A DNA stretch of 64,000 nt, from NCBI GenBank assembly GCA_027405735.1, contig JAPEHQ010000003.1, forward strand, positions 310,001-374,000, read 5' to 3'. Position numbers and translations under genes: made by a program. The stretch comes from Mucor racemosus. Taxonomy: Eukaryota; Mucoromycota; Mucoromycetes; Mucorales; Mucoraceae. Below are positions 45,835 to 58,433 of this stretch, one piece after another (position 1 is the stretch's first letter; the number at the start of each line of letters is the position of its first letter). The notes under the pieces are model-generated. The model searched no databases. It saw only the letters and a list, made by a program, of their open reading frames with translations, and was not told the origin of the DNA.

Positions 45835-46888
45835 GTATTGATATTATGGAATTTTGTTATTTATTATCACATTTTAGTATTATAAAGCTATTGCCGAAAG
45901 AGGAGATTGGTTAAACCCTACAGTTGAAGATGCATATAAATCATACATGAAAAATGATAAAGAAGGCGCACTTTTGAATTACATGTTGGCAGCAGAAAGA
46001 GGATATGAAGTAGCACAATCTAACGTTGCATATATACTGGATAATGACAAAAGGATGTTGGCTAATTTGCCATTAATTGGTGCTTCATCTGACCAAGAAC
46101 AGCCTACAGAGATTATTCAGGGCCTCAATGAACAAGAATCTGCATTTATCTATTGGACTCGATCAGCAAATCAAAACAACGTTGACTCAAGAGTTAAGAT
46201 GGGAGATTACTATTTCAAAGGTATAGGCACTCCAGTTGATTTCGAAAAAGCAGTTTCTTGTTATCGATTAGCAGCTGAAACACAAGGATCGCCATTGGCA
46301 TTTTGGAACCTGGGTTGGATGTATGAAAGTGGTATAGGTGTTGCTAAAGATTTCCATCTTGCTAAAAGAGCATATGATCAAGCATTGAATATAGACCAAG
46401 ATGCTTATTTGCCTGTTAAATTATCACTTATCAAGATGTATGCCAAATATTACTGGGAGTGGATCACTGGCCATGAAGTTGGTCCAGCTCTTCAATCAGG
46501 TGATGGAGATGAAGATACGGTAACAAAGAAGAGAAAAGTTGATTCTCAAAAGCAATATGATATTGGAGAAGAAATGGAACGCCAATACAAGATGAAAAAA
46601 CAAAAAGAGCGCGAGGAGCAAGAAAGATTAGGTGAAGATGGACCATTCAACGATAATGATGATACATACAATGAAGATGATTATTCTGAAGAAGATGAAT
46701 TGTTTGAAAGTTTATTGATCTTATCGTTATGTTTATTAGTTGGTTATTTAGTTTATGTGCGTCAATTTCGTTTTGGTGGTAATTTAAGAAATAATGGATT
46801 CTTTAATCAAAATCAAAATCCTAATCAAAACCCTAATCCTAATCCTAATCCCAATCCTATTCATCCTAATCATCCCAATAATCAATAA
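44060..46888 (+). CDS. Hrd3/SEL1L, ER-associated degradation adaptor with Sel1 repeats
   Basis: ER membrane partner of the Hrd1 ubiquitin ligase that receives misfolded luminal proteins. The first exon (from 44060, with a second in-frame ATG at 44093) and exon 2 form a signal peptide (MRVIYLAPFILGCVAQIVSA). The lumenal part consists of many Sel1 repeats, for example AQQMIGFIYATGIGN, AEMTMGYRYLLGIG, AAGYLGLMYWRGEGVD, SQNSLGMMYLDGIV and AFWNLGWMYESGIGVA, ending with the Hrd3-type YYWEWITGHEVGP. An acidic/basic stretch precedes the single membrane helix SLLILSLCLLVGYLVYV. The cytosolic tail is Asn/Pro-rich (NPNPNPNPNP). Six introns, one containing (TA)n at 45807-45828. An upstream micro-exon structure (44238-44420) was inferred from GT-AG and frame. 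Confidence 0.9.
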
Positions 46889-47090
46889 TCAATAAACGTA
46901 TCACACTAATGAGCCCATACGTCACTAAAACCTTTTAATGTGGGGGAGATTGGTCTTGTATTCCTATACTCAGCAACCCAGGGGGGGGTGGTGAGGGCGT
47001 GCTTAACTTTTGGAATAATACCACGACCATACAACAAAATGCAATTTCTTTAACCCTTCTCCCTTTTTTTTTTTTTAATTTAAAAAGAAA

Positions 47091-48843
<1,753 letters not shown>

Positions 48844-49129
48844 AAATTTTGTAATTTAATATTTTCCTTTCTCTTTTTTGTACTTTTTTCCCAAATGTGT
48901 TTCTTTTAAAAACTTGAAAATCACTTTACACACTCTTACACATACTCAAACAAAACAATTAATAAATTGTAAAATAAAAAAATATAATTATAAATCTTTG
49001 CGTTTACATTTTTAGCGTTGCGTTTGCTTTTAATGCGGGTGTTCATATCGCAGGAATCAAATACTTGATACCTTTTAACGGGTGCATTGGCTGAATTTAA
49101 ACCCCATGATTGAAGCATCCATTGTTCGT
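48844..49129. other. 3' flank of ATP2
   Basis: T-rich 3' UTR-like sequence (TTTTCCTTTCTCTTTTTTG near 48860) followed by AT-rich DNA up to R1 copy 3. A minus-strand open frame at 48936-49118 (with NAPVKRYQVFDSCDMNTRI) looks mildly protein-like but has no start context or family match. Confidence 0.5.
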
Positions 49130-50275
49130 GTTCATGAGATAGATCCAGTTGAGAACTACTTCAGCGAAAAACATTAATTTTTCGCCGAAATAATCAAAAT
49201 AATCATTCACATTACAGCATAAGGTCTATGATAACTGAGTTCCAAAATCGATTTTCTTCCAAAACGAACAAAAAATGATCAAAAAAACAAATTTGTTTAA
49301 ATGCTCATGAACTGCAAAGTAAGTTGACCTACCTAGTTAAATGATTTTTATACATTTTTGAATTCTGCATCTATCTAAACAGAATTTGAATAAATGTTTC
49401 ACATTAAATTTTGCGTAAAATGTGATTGAAATTTTGGAGGTTTTTTGAAGATACACATCATTTTGTATAAGCATATTTTAAATATAAGTAATGGAAATAA
49501 TGCAAAAACAAATTATCTATCGATTGAGCTATTGCTGCACTTTCTAACTGCATTTTTCGTAGAGGAAACGAGATTTTTGTCAATTTTTTTTTCAAATTCA
49601 GAATTTGGGATAAGGGTATACAAGGGGAAAATTGAGGTCAGAAATGAGAGTATCTCTTTATACACATTTTCGAGGATATCTCCACGAAAAATTAATATTT
49701 TGAAACAAACTAAATTGGGTCCGAGAGAGCTCAACGAGATTGATGATATGGATGTAAAAAAAATGTTGCTTAATTTAACAGATACTTTGAAATCTACTAC
49801 AGAAACATCAAAAAAAATGAAAAAAAATAAAAGTGCTCAAAGTTTGCTCATACTGAAATATGTTATAGAGCGCTTTAAAACAAACAATTTTTATTATTAA
49901 AACGTAATAGCATAACTTAATTTTTTGTAGAAATATGAAGCCTCAAAGTTTTTGATTTTTAGCAATGAAATACCTGTGAAAATCTGAAACATTGGCATTA
50001 AAAAATTAATACCAACTGCAAAAAATGGGATATTTTTGGATACTTGTTTTTAGATTAAAGTTGACTATCTCAGGCACATTGGCATATAATTTTTTCTTGG
50101 TGTTATTTAGTGAAAAAAAAAGTAGAGCAGGGATGAAAAGTGAGACCCAGTTTTCAAGAAAAAAGTGTGTATTTTACGCGTTTTCCAAGTCTTTTATGTG
50201 CTATAATGTAAATTTGGAAACAGGTAGCATAATGTAATCAATTTATATCTAATTAACAATGCCTAAGGTATACAT
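49130..50275 (+). repeat. R1 dispersed repeat, copy 3 (best-preserved frame)
   Basis: Contains the longest R1 frame, 49445-49900, 151 codons: starts MKIHIILYKHILNIS, includes FGIRVYKGKIEVRNES, RISPRKINILKQTKLGPREL and a lysine-rich end. Truncated at its 5' side compared with copies 1 and 4. It begins about 290 bp after the ATP2 stop codon and is followed, after about 310 bp, by copy 4 in the same orientation. Confidence 0.75.
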
Positions 50276-50589
50276 TCATTGCAATGGGAGCTCATTTCAG
50301 CCTATAATAATTCATCGAGAACGAGTCTGCTTACTTCCCTTAGTAAATGTAAATAGCAGGTAATAAACTTGTTTTTTTTAAACTTTTTTTTAAAGAATGC
50401 ATAATAACCAATAACCTATAACCTATGGGAGCTGAAACTTCTTGTAGCATTTATTTATCAGCAGATACACAGTAATGCTATCTTTTTTCTGTGGAATTAG
50501 GGCTTATTTGTATTCCTATTTATTAAGAACAAATTTCACATTGGTTTGAATAAAAATGCGCAGCAGCAAATTATAGGTGTGCTTTGCCG
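50276..50589. other. Spacer between R1 copies 3 and 4
   Basis: About 310 bp of AT-rich DNA without a gene. Similarity to the 5' flank of R1 copy 1 fades in around 50550-50600. Confidence 0.45.
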
Positions 50590-52135
50590 ATGATTTTCTC
50601 AACACACAGTAACCTGTTGAAGTTGCCATTCGAGACAATTTTGTCAAACATGTGTACTTACTATCATGTAAAATTGGAAATTATTAAGTTCAAAATTTAT
50701 CGAGTTAGGGTCTTTTGTTGTTGGGTTTTTACGGTTGTGAAAAATAGGTTTTAGATAGTTCTCAGAAAGGTTTCGAATTTTCTCACCTAATATTGAGCTT
50801 ATTTCTCTCAAATTTTAAAAAGAAATATATCTTCGCTTCATGGCTATTGGTATCTGTCCCAAAATAAAAGGGTTAATACCAAAATGTTAGTGCATTGACA
50901 TAACGTTAGCCTAACATCGCCCTAATACATTTACTTGAAATTGATTTAAAATTGATGGTATAATTTAAACTCCATAATTGAGATATTAGTTTTTTGTATT
51001 CATAAGATAATAGATCCAATTGTAAGCTGCTCTGTATTTTTTATTCCAACGAAAACTATTGGATTTTGATAGAGAAAATCAAAATAATAATTTACATTAC
51101 AGCCTACAGTCTGTTCCAACTGAGCTCAAAATTTGATTTGCAAAAAACGATCGAAAAATCATCCAAAACACAAAATTGTTTAAATGCTCATGAACTGCAA
51201 AATAAGTCCATCTAGTGTATTAAATAGCTTTTGTACAGTTTTGGATTCTGCATCTACCTAAATAAAAATTAGACAAACATTCCACATTAAATTGTGCGCA
51301 AAATGCAATTGAAATTTTGAAGGTTTTTTGAAGATACACATCACTTTTTATACGTATATTTCAAATATTAGTAATGAAAATGATGAATAAACAAATTATC
51401 TATTGATTGAGCCATTACTGAACATTCTAACTGCATTTTTCATAGAGGAAATGAGATTTTTGTCAAATTTTTTTCAAATTCAGAATTTGGGATAAGGGTA
51501 TACAAGGGGAAAATTGAGGTCAGGAATGAGAATATCTCTTTATACACATTTTCGAGGATATCTCCACGAAAAATTAATGTTTTGAAACAAACTAAATTGG
51601 GTCCGAGAGAGCTCAACGAGGTTGATGATATGGATGTAAAAAAAATGTTGCTTAATTTAACGGATATTTTGAAATCTACTACAAAAAATATAAAAAAATG
51701 AAAAAAAAAATAAAAGTGCTCAGAATTTTTTTATACTGAAATATGTTATAGAGCGCTTTAAAACAAGTAAGTTTTATTAATAAAGATTGCTGGAATAGCT
51801 TATTTTTTTGCAGAGATATGAAGCCTCAAAGTTTCAATCCATCAGCAGTGAAATACGCGTAAAAATCTGAAACCTTAGCAATGAAAAATTAATACCAACT
51901 GCAAAAAATAGGATATTTTTGGATACTTGTTTTTAGATTAAAGCTGAACATCTCAGGTACATTGGCATATAATTTTATCTTGGTATTATTTAGTGAAAAA
52001 AAAAGTAGAGCAGGGATGAAAAGTGAAACCCAGTTTTCAAGGAAAAAGCAGCGAATTGTACGTGTTTTCGAGTCTTCCTGGAGATATAGGAATAGATAGC
52101 ATAACGCGATTAGTTTATATCTAATATATGAATTC
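50590..52135 (+). repeat. R1 dispersed repeat, copy 4
   Basis: Near full length. Over 49590-49780 versus 51460-51650 it is almost identical to copy 3, but its plus-strand frame is broken near 51390-51480. It keeps the minus-strand open frame (52158-51889) with ENWVSLFIPALLFFSLNNT and KLYANVPEM. It provides the empty site (single GTTTTTAC) for the 70-bp element in copy 1 and lacks both LTR insertions. Confidence 0.75.
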
Positions 52136-52848
52136 ACTTTGCTAATTAGTGATAACATTTGTTGGCATTAATCTCATATGTATTCCTATACTTTTAAAAA
52201 ATTAAGGACTTGTTTATATACTTTATTGAAACTAATATTTTAATCCATTTCACAAACGTGAAATATATATCAGCATTATTTCCAAGTAGTTTTTGTCTAA
52301 CATGCAATTATATACAATATGCCCTGTCTGACGAAATGCATTTTTACCTTGTATATATACCAATTTTTTTTTAGTCCAGTAGATGTATCTTTCATTGAGA
52401 TTATTATAGACAAACAAAGAGAAGTAATTCAGGATTAATCATTTTCAAAACTCGAATGATTTGTGTTACATGAAATTATTTCTACATTTTCTAAAAATTT
52501 GAACAATCTGTGCTCCCAGTGTGCTTGTGTTTTTAATTAAAAAAACTATGCGGCACACACTCCAAGATTAACATATGTAAAAGCATTATTTATATGCATA
52601 TCGTTGTGGTACATTTATGATCCATGAAATGTTACTCTGTACGCTCTTTTGACATTTCAGGGATTATTACTGCGCGTATATTTCTAAATATTCACATATC
52701 TCATTTATAGAAGACCGGATTATGTGTAATTTAATATATGTTTGGTTATACCAATTGCTTATGATGAGTGGAATAAGCTATTTTTATTAAAGTGTATGTG
52801 AATATTTATATTTACAAAAAGGAGTATTGCTAACTATATGTGAAATTA
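52136..52848. other. Intergenic, no gene seen
   Basis: About 0.7 kb of AT-rich DNA, likely including the 3' UTR of the next minus-strand gene. Nothing else recognised. Confidence 0.5.
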
Positions 52849-53124
52849 TTATTCCATAGGATTTGTTTTACCATCTTGAGGTTTCTTTGCACAGTCTTGA
52901 CCGTGGTGATGATCTCGTTGTAAAGTTTCCTTGAAATTATCTTTGATATCTACAATTTTTTCCTTAATATTATGTAATGTTGAGTGATTGGCTGTATCGT
53001 CAGTTGCAGCAGTAGCATCGATTGTTTCTTTGCTGACAGTTTCTTCCATCATTGGTTTGTCAGCAACGTCAGAGCGGAGAGGATTTATAGAGTTGGCAGG
53101 GTAGGCTGTATTTAAGGCTTCCAT
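52849..53124 (-). CDS. Small hydrophilic protein (91 aa), function unknown
   Basis: Single-exon frame starting MEALNTAYPANSINPLRSD and ending KKPQDGKTNPME. It is strongly hydrophilic, with Thr/Ala/Asp-rich middle and an amphipathic Lys/Glu segment (HNIKEKIVDIKDNFKETLQRD), then a His/Asp patch (HHHGQDC). The composition recalls small fungal stress or hydrophilin-like proteins, but no family is recognised. A T-rich leader and a TATTTATATAAA TATA-like box at about 53190-53201 sit about 70 bp upstream of the ATG, supporting a real promoter. Confidence 0.55.
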   Translation of the reverse strand: MEALNTAYPANSINPLRSDVADKPMMEETVSKETIDATAATDDTANHSTLHNIKEKIVDIKDNFKETLQRDHHHGQDCAKKPQDGKTNPME

Positions 53125-54414
53125 ATTATTGTATGATATATTTCAAAATGAATAGAAAAAAACTGTGAAATTTTATCTTTGTGTGGGGGGTATTTATATA
53201 AAACCTTTGTAAAAGTTAAATAATCCAAATGATATCATGATGACCTTTTATGGAAGTTCCAATGATGTCATGTAAGATCTACACGTTGAAAAGTAGTTTT
53301 AAAAAGGAGCAAACGAGGTCAAGTATTGAATGACGTACAGGAACTTCCGTCTATTTGCCTCGGGAATGCGGTAAAGACACAATTATACATAATATAATTA
53401 TTCCGCTGCCAAGCATCATTCAGATTTGGTGCGCTAATGATGGCATTGCCATAACATATATATTTAATTAATCATTGCATAAAAGTGATCGACTGTTTAC
53501 TAACCCTATAACAACGTAAATAAAAATCACATGCTTTATCGTATAGTTTGTATCGTCTTTTTTGCAAGTCTTGCCTTTACAAGTAGTTGTATAAGCATTA
53601 ATATTCACGCTAGATATAGGCATACCAATGAGAATACAAGTTTTAATATTAGATCAGTTTTTATTCAAAACGTAATAAGAGAGAAATTGTAACTTCGATA
53701 TCGTTCAGGATTCATTAGTATTGACAAACTATTACTACTAACATTGAGACCTGCCTGTTGCTGCACCAAAGAATGTCTAAAACAGCACTTTAAAAACCTT
53801 GTTCCTATAAAGTATGCTGAAAGATTATTCTCAACTTGCCATAGTAGTAGATGTGTTTCATTGTCAATTTGAAGTTTATAGGCCCCTTGTTTTGCTACGA
53901 TTTTGCCTTATGACTTTACATAAAAAGCACAAAAAAAAAATATTAATGTGTAGAAATTGGCAGATACTATAGCTTTTGTTAATAAAGAGAATGTGTTTAT
54001 TTTGAAAGCTTTGAGAACAAATTCTTTAAATACTTTAAATTGCTAAAATCCTAGAGATCAGAAAGCTTTTATAAATTGAGTAGCCGCAGATCAAAATAGT
54101 ATCATGCCCTGAAATCTTGTATTTTCTCAAGTTTCTTTGTTCAAACGAATCAAACTGTAAATCAAGCAATTTTAAAATGAAGCATAATACCCACAGGCTT
54201 TTTCCTATGTACAGATTAGGAAAGTGAAGTGTAACACAATAACAATCAAAATCTTATCGTACGTCCGCGCATGCATGTGAATATTTTTTCTTGCGTGTTT
54301 ATAAAAGAAAATAAGAGATTGTATTAAAAAAAAAGGAAGCAGACAGAAATGCAATAGTAGCATATAAATATATATATATATAAATGTAATTATAGATGAT
54401 AATAAGAAGAAATT
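53125..54414. other. Intergenic region with one possible small ORF
   Basis: About 1.3 kb. Besides the promoter of the 91-aa gene and the 3' flank of the Rho gene it contains the 53-codon frame at 53531-53692 listed separately. The rest is AT-rich with no recognisable element. Confidence 0.5.
53531..53692 (+). CDS. Possible small secreted peptide (53 aa)
   Basis: ATG-started frame beginning MLYRIVCIVFFASLAFTSSC, a plausible signal peptide with cleavage near the Ser/Cys. About 33 polar residues follow (HARYRHTNENTSFNIRS), ending NVIREKL before TAA. Too short for statistical support and without a known family. It stands alone between two minus-strand genes. Confidence 0.3.
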   Translation: MLYRIVCIVFFASLAFTSSCISINIHARYRHTNENTSFNIRSVFIQNVIREKL

Positions 54415-55206
54415 TTACATGATGGCACAACTAGAAGATTTTTTCATTGTGCTTCGAATAGCCGAACTGAATACCTCTTCTACTCCTTTTTCCAATTTCG
54501 CAGAACATTCGACATATTTATAAGCCCCCACTTGTCTAGCCGCCTCAACACCCTATATTGTCTATCTGTGTGAGAATAAAATGCTGTATATATGTTTATA
54601 AACATGTATAAACAAACCTGATGTGCTGTGATGGGTTTCAAAGATTGCTTTTCCAATTCTTGAATCGTTTTTTGATCTTGTCTTAAATCGGTTTTGCAGC
54701 CAACTAAAAGAACAGGTAAACCAGGACAGTATCTTTTCACTTCTGGCATCCACTAAATTGTCATGTTCTAAGTATTTTTTGTTTGTGATAGCAATGATTG
54801 TTTACAGATATACCTTTTCTGATATATTTTCCAATGATTCGGGTATATCCACTGAAAATGCAATCAAAACAACATCTGAATCAGGGTAAGATAAAGTCCT
54901 CAGTCTATCAAAATCCTCTTGCCCTGCTGTATCCCATAATTCTGCTACCACAGGTTGTGAGTCAACAATGACATCTTTAACTGAATTATCAAAGATAGTC
55001 GGAATATAATCCCCCTAATTTATTTTGTTATTGTGTTTCAATAATGAATACAATATATTTGAATATGTTGATAAATAAAAACTTACAGCAGGAAAGAAGC
55101 CTTTACAAAATACACTTAATAGACATGTTTTACCACATGCACCATCGCCTACAATAACAATTTTTCTCTTAAGAGGTTCATCATCTGAAGATCCACAACA
55201 ACTCAT
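54415..55206 (-). CDS. Rho-family small GTPase
   Basis: Signalling GTPase controlling actin and wall synthesis. Four exons give about 200 residues starting [19 protein letters not shown]. Motifs: [11 protein letters not shown] (Rho-type P-loop), [10 protein letters not shown] (switch I), [18 protein letters not shown] (switch II), GCKTDLR (Rho-type TKxDL variant), a Rho insert helix region ([16 protein letters not shown]) and [15 protein letters not shown]. It ends SSSCAIM, a CAAX prenylation box (CAIM) preceded by MKKSS. The N-terminal MSCCGSS is unusual: two adjacent cysteines just after the start could be palmitoylated (inference). By wording it is closer to Rho1/Rho2/Rho3 than to Cdc42/Rac, but the subgroup is not certain. 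Confidence 0.88.
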
Positions 55207-55419
55207 TTTATGTAAATATGTGTATAAAGTAAGAAAGAAAAGAAAAGAAAGAAAGAGAAAAAGAGAGAAAGGAGCAACAAAGTGAAATAAATGTATTTTA
55301 TTACTGTGAAAATAGGAGGCATATATAATAGTAATACAATGTATTGGATGTAGTGCAAAGAGGCTGAATTTAGCTTATAGTGCTTAGCAAATGTTATATG
55401 CGTTGAGGCTGGTGACCTA

Positions 55420-56883
55420 TTATTTACCCTTTGTGCTGTTATTACGACGTGCCACTTTTCTTTTCTTTGGTTTATATTCTTCATCTTCATCTTCATCTAG
55501 ATTTGATCCTTCATCTTGTTCAATATAATTGAGTTCTTCCTCTTCTTGTGCTTGTAGTGCCAATGCCATAGCTAAATCATTATCTATGTCATTGAATGTA
55601 TCTATTGATGCTGCTGCGGATTTCGGTGCTTTTTTGCATTTGGTAGTTGCCTTTTTAGATGTTGCACGACTTGAAGTAGTGGCAGTGGTAGGTGTTTTTC
55701 GATTGCTTGGCGGGTGACTCTACATGTTTAAATGATAGTTATGTTTGAAATTCGTATTGATATGTCAAAAAAGCATCAATTTACCTTTGAAAATGCCTCA
55801 TTTTCTGTAATTTTCATAATTTTATCTTGAACCTTTTTTAACTCTGCTTGTAATTGATTCATCTCTTCTTTTTTTCGAACAAGTGTTAGATACGGCTATT
55901 GTAAAGGATGTGGGAATAACAGATACAGACTCTTCATCTATTCAAATTTTGAACCCCGCATTTGCAAATACATCAATTTTAAAGAAATTTTTGTTGCTCT
56001 TGAAAGCAGTTTTTCAACTAAATTTATAGATAAATCGTATTTTTAGCATCTAAATACAATTATATATATTTTTTTTTCCCTAAAACTGCTTTGAAAACTT
56101 GGAAAATATCTATTTAAGATGATATGTGATAGCGGACTTTTAGGGCGACTGATTGCAAATCAAGAATACTAAAAGGCATTTTGCAAATTGTTATGAGAAA
56201 AGCTATTTCAAGATTTGGTGTATTTTAAAATGCAAGCGCTCAAAATTGAATAGAGAAAGTCCATAAGAGAGTTCCCAAAAAACACTGATTAAATAAGGGT
56301 TTTCTTTTGCGTGTGATATTGTAAATCTACTTACATTTTCAATTTTTGGCAAACTTATTATTGACCATTCAGATTCAGGAAGTTCGAAATGTTCTTTATT
56401 GTGCAGAACTTTAATTCGTAGCTCTTCTCTTGTTAATTTATTTCCTGTATTAACAATGCAATTGTTTTTACGTTTAATATCAGGTCCCTGAATTTTAGCA
56501 TTCTTTTCTCCAATGATTTTAGGGTCGATATGAAGCCCTGCAAATTCAGCTGTGCTTTGTTGACCCAATAATCTTTGTAATTGCAGATTTAATTGTGCAT
56601 TGGTTTTATAAGGCAGCACTTGGCTTTCTCTAATTTTAGACCAATTGCCAATACCGAATTTTATGACAGCAAGTCGAAGTGCTTCTGATTCTTGATCAGT
56701 CCAACCAGGTGAAAGAGTTAAATTCCAAAGACTAGGTGAATCATTGGATCGAATGATATTGCGAGCACCTTGAGGCATGCTTTTGGGTGCATTTTCATTA
56801 TCAATAATATGGGTTTTTGGCATTTGTGGAAAGAAATCTAGTTTTTTGTCTCTTGGCCAAATGGTCACAATAAACTTGAACAT
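55420..56883 (-). CDS. Myb/SANT-domain protein with coiled coil and acidic-basic tail
   Basis: Three exons. Exon 1 (56883-56335) holds the Myb/SANT-like repeat: LSPGWTDQESEALRLAVIKFGIGNWSKI, then the conserved-looking LPYKTNAQLNLQLQRLLGQQST and EFAGLHIDP. A 439-nt intron follows (56334-55896), unusually long here. Exon 2 is a coiled coil (VRKKEEMNQLQAELKKVQDK). Exon 3 is Thr/Ser/Lys-rich, then acidic (ALALQAQEEEELNY, DEDEDEE) and ends with a nuclear-signal-like PKKRKVARR. Probably a nuclear chromatin or transcription factor; I cannot name the family beyond Myb/SANT. The ORF frame runs on into the intron to 56203 before a stop. Start codon is 62 bp from the divergent FANCL start. Confidence 0.75.
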
Positions 56884-56945
56884 GTTGCGCGTTTCAATTC
56901 ATACTCCCTCGCCCTTATTTCTCTTTTAATCACTGTCAATTTATC
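56884..56945. promoter_or_regulatory. 62-bp divergent promoter region (Myb/SANT gene and FANCL)
   Basis: The start codons of two oppositely transcribed genes are separated by only 62 bp. Transcription start sites for both must lie here or inside the partner gene, so the region is very likely a shared bidirectional promoter. No specific binding motif is evident. Confidence 0.5.
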
Positions 56946-58433
56946 ATGAATAATGTGCCGTTTCCATTAATTTTACCCATAGACGATGAGCATCAAGTAT
57001 ACAAAGGATTTATATCAATCCAAGTAAGATCAATATCAATCAAATGATCGCAGTAATATAATAATTATAACATTACAGAATATTGAATATCAAATACAAC
57101 TGCAATTGGGCCCTAAAGGTTATTTAAATGGCAAAGAAAATTTACTAAAATTGTTTAATGAATATCCACAAGCAAAAGATTTAATTGAAACAAAGCTACA
57201 TCAGGCAACAGATATCATGTCATTTTTAAACGAGTTTAAAGATATTATTGTAATAAAACAAACGACGGATAAACTCTTTTACTAATGCTAAATGCTGAAT
57301 TTCTTAAATAGGAAACCATAGTAATTACTAAAGATAACAAATTTAACTATTCACATGATAGATATTCCCTGATTTACAATGAAATTAAAAACATTGGATT
57401 TGAAAATGTACATGAAATTTCGGATGATATGTTGGAAATTACATTTAAATCAGTGTAAGTACTTTATAATATATATATATATATATATATATAACAATGA
57501 ACATGTTGTTAACCTCAATGAAAGCGATGAGCAACATAGAAAACATCTAGTCAAGATCAATCTGTCAAATAATTACCCTTTTACATCTCCTAAAGCTGAA
57601 TGGGATTTGCCTGTTGCTATTTCTAATTACTCTACACTAGCAAAAATTTTATCACAACACCGATCATTTGTGATTAAATATCAATTATTCTTCAATTGCA
57701 TGGATGATTTAGATAAACACATGAGGATATTAGAACCAGATAAACCTAAAAAGAGTGATAAATGGAGAAGAATTGCTTTGGGACATCATTGTTCACTTGA
57801 AATTCAAATCAATGCCGAGTCTCCACTCGAAATGAAACCAAAAATTCGATTTTTCGGAAGTGCCAAAAGAGTGAAAGACCTCCAAACAAAATGGAAAGCA
57901 TTCATATGGTAATGCAAGTGTATAATATGTGATGGGCATTGTTATTAATATCAAACATATGTATTTAGGAACAAGGATTTATCGATACATCAAAATTTAT
58001 TAGATTCATTTCAATTGGTTAATAATGATAACGATGCTTTTGAAGATTATACAGCAACAGGTGATATTGAATGCGGTATTTGCTACTCGTATAAACTGAA
58101 TAATACAGATACACCTGATATTGTTTGTAGTAATATATCTTGTAGTCGAGGATTTCATTATCAATGCTTATATGAAGTGAGTTTTTTTTTCAAAATGATG
58201 TCATTTGACGTCTTTGGCACTAATTTAACACCTGGATCGCATGGATTTTAGTGGCTACGAGGAAACCCAAGTACAATTCAAAGTTTCAACATTTTGTTTG
58301 GTCAATGTCCGTATTGTAATGAGGTAAATGATTATTTTATTTGGGGGGTATACATGTTTAAAAAACCAAATAAATATTAAATTATATTATATATATAATA
58401 TAGAAAATAAATATAAATACAAAATTGACTTAA
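56946..58433 (+). CDS. FANCL, Fanconi anaemia RING/PHD E3 ubiquitin ligase
   Basis: DNA-crosslink-repair ligase that monoubiquitinates FANCD2/FANCI in animals. Seven exons: 56946-57023, 57079-57249, 57312-57454, 57525-57908, 57969-58176, 58252-58323, 58404-58433. The start MNNVPFPLILPID opens the ELF/UBC-like region; the central URD/RWD part contains NNYPFTSPKAEWDLPV and LGHHCSLEIQINAESP. The C-terminal RING reads ECGICYSYKL, CSNISCSRGFHYQCLYEWLRG, SFNILFGQCPYCNE, with all zinc-binding Cys/His in FANCL order and the characteristic YEWLRG. About 360 residues, normal for the family. Intron 3 contains an (AT)n run (57469-57493). The stop TAA overlaps the stop of the convergent arrestin gene. Confidence 0.88.

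Noticed and set aside
46800..46888. Telomere-like CCTAAT repeats
   Set aside because: They are the coding sequence of the Asn-Pro repeat at the Hrd3 C-terminus; not an array of perfect telomere units.
48936..49118. Minus-strand frame downstream of ATP2
   Set aside because: Protein-like for about 30 residues but without a start context, splice partner or family; left uncalled.
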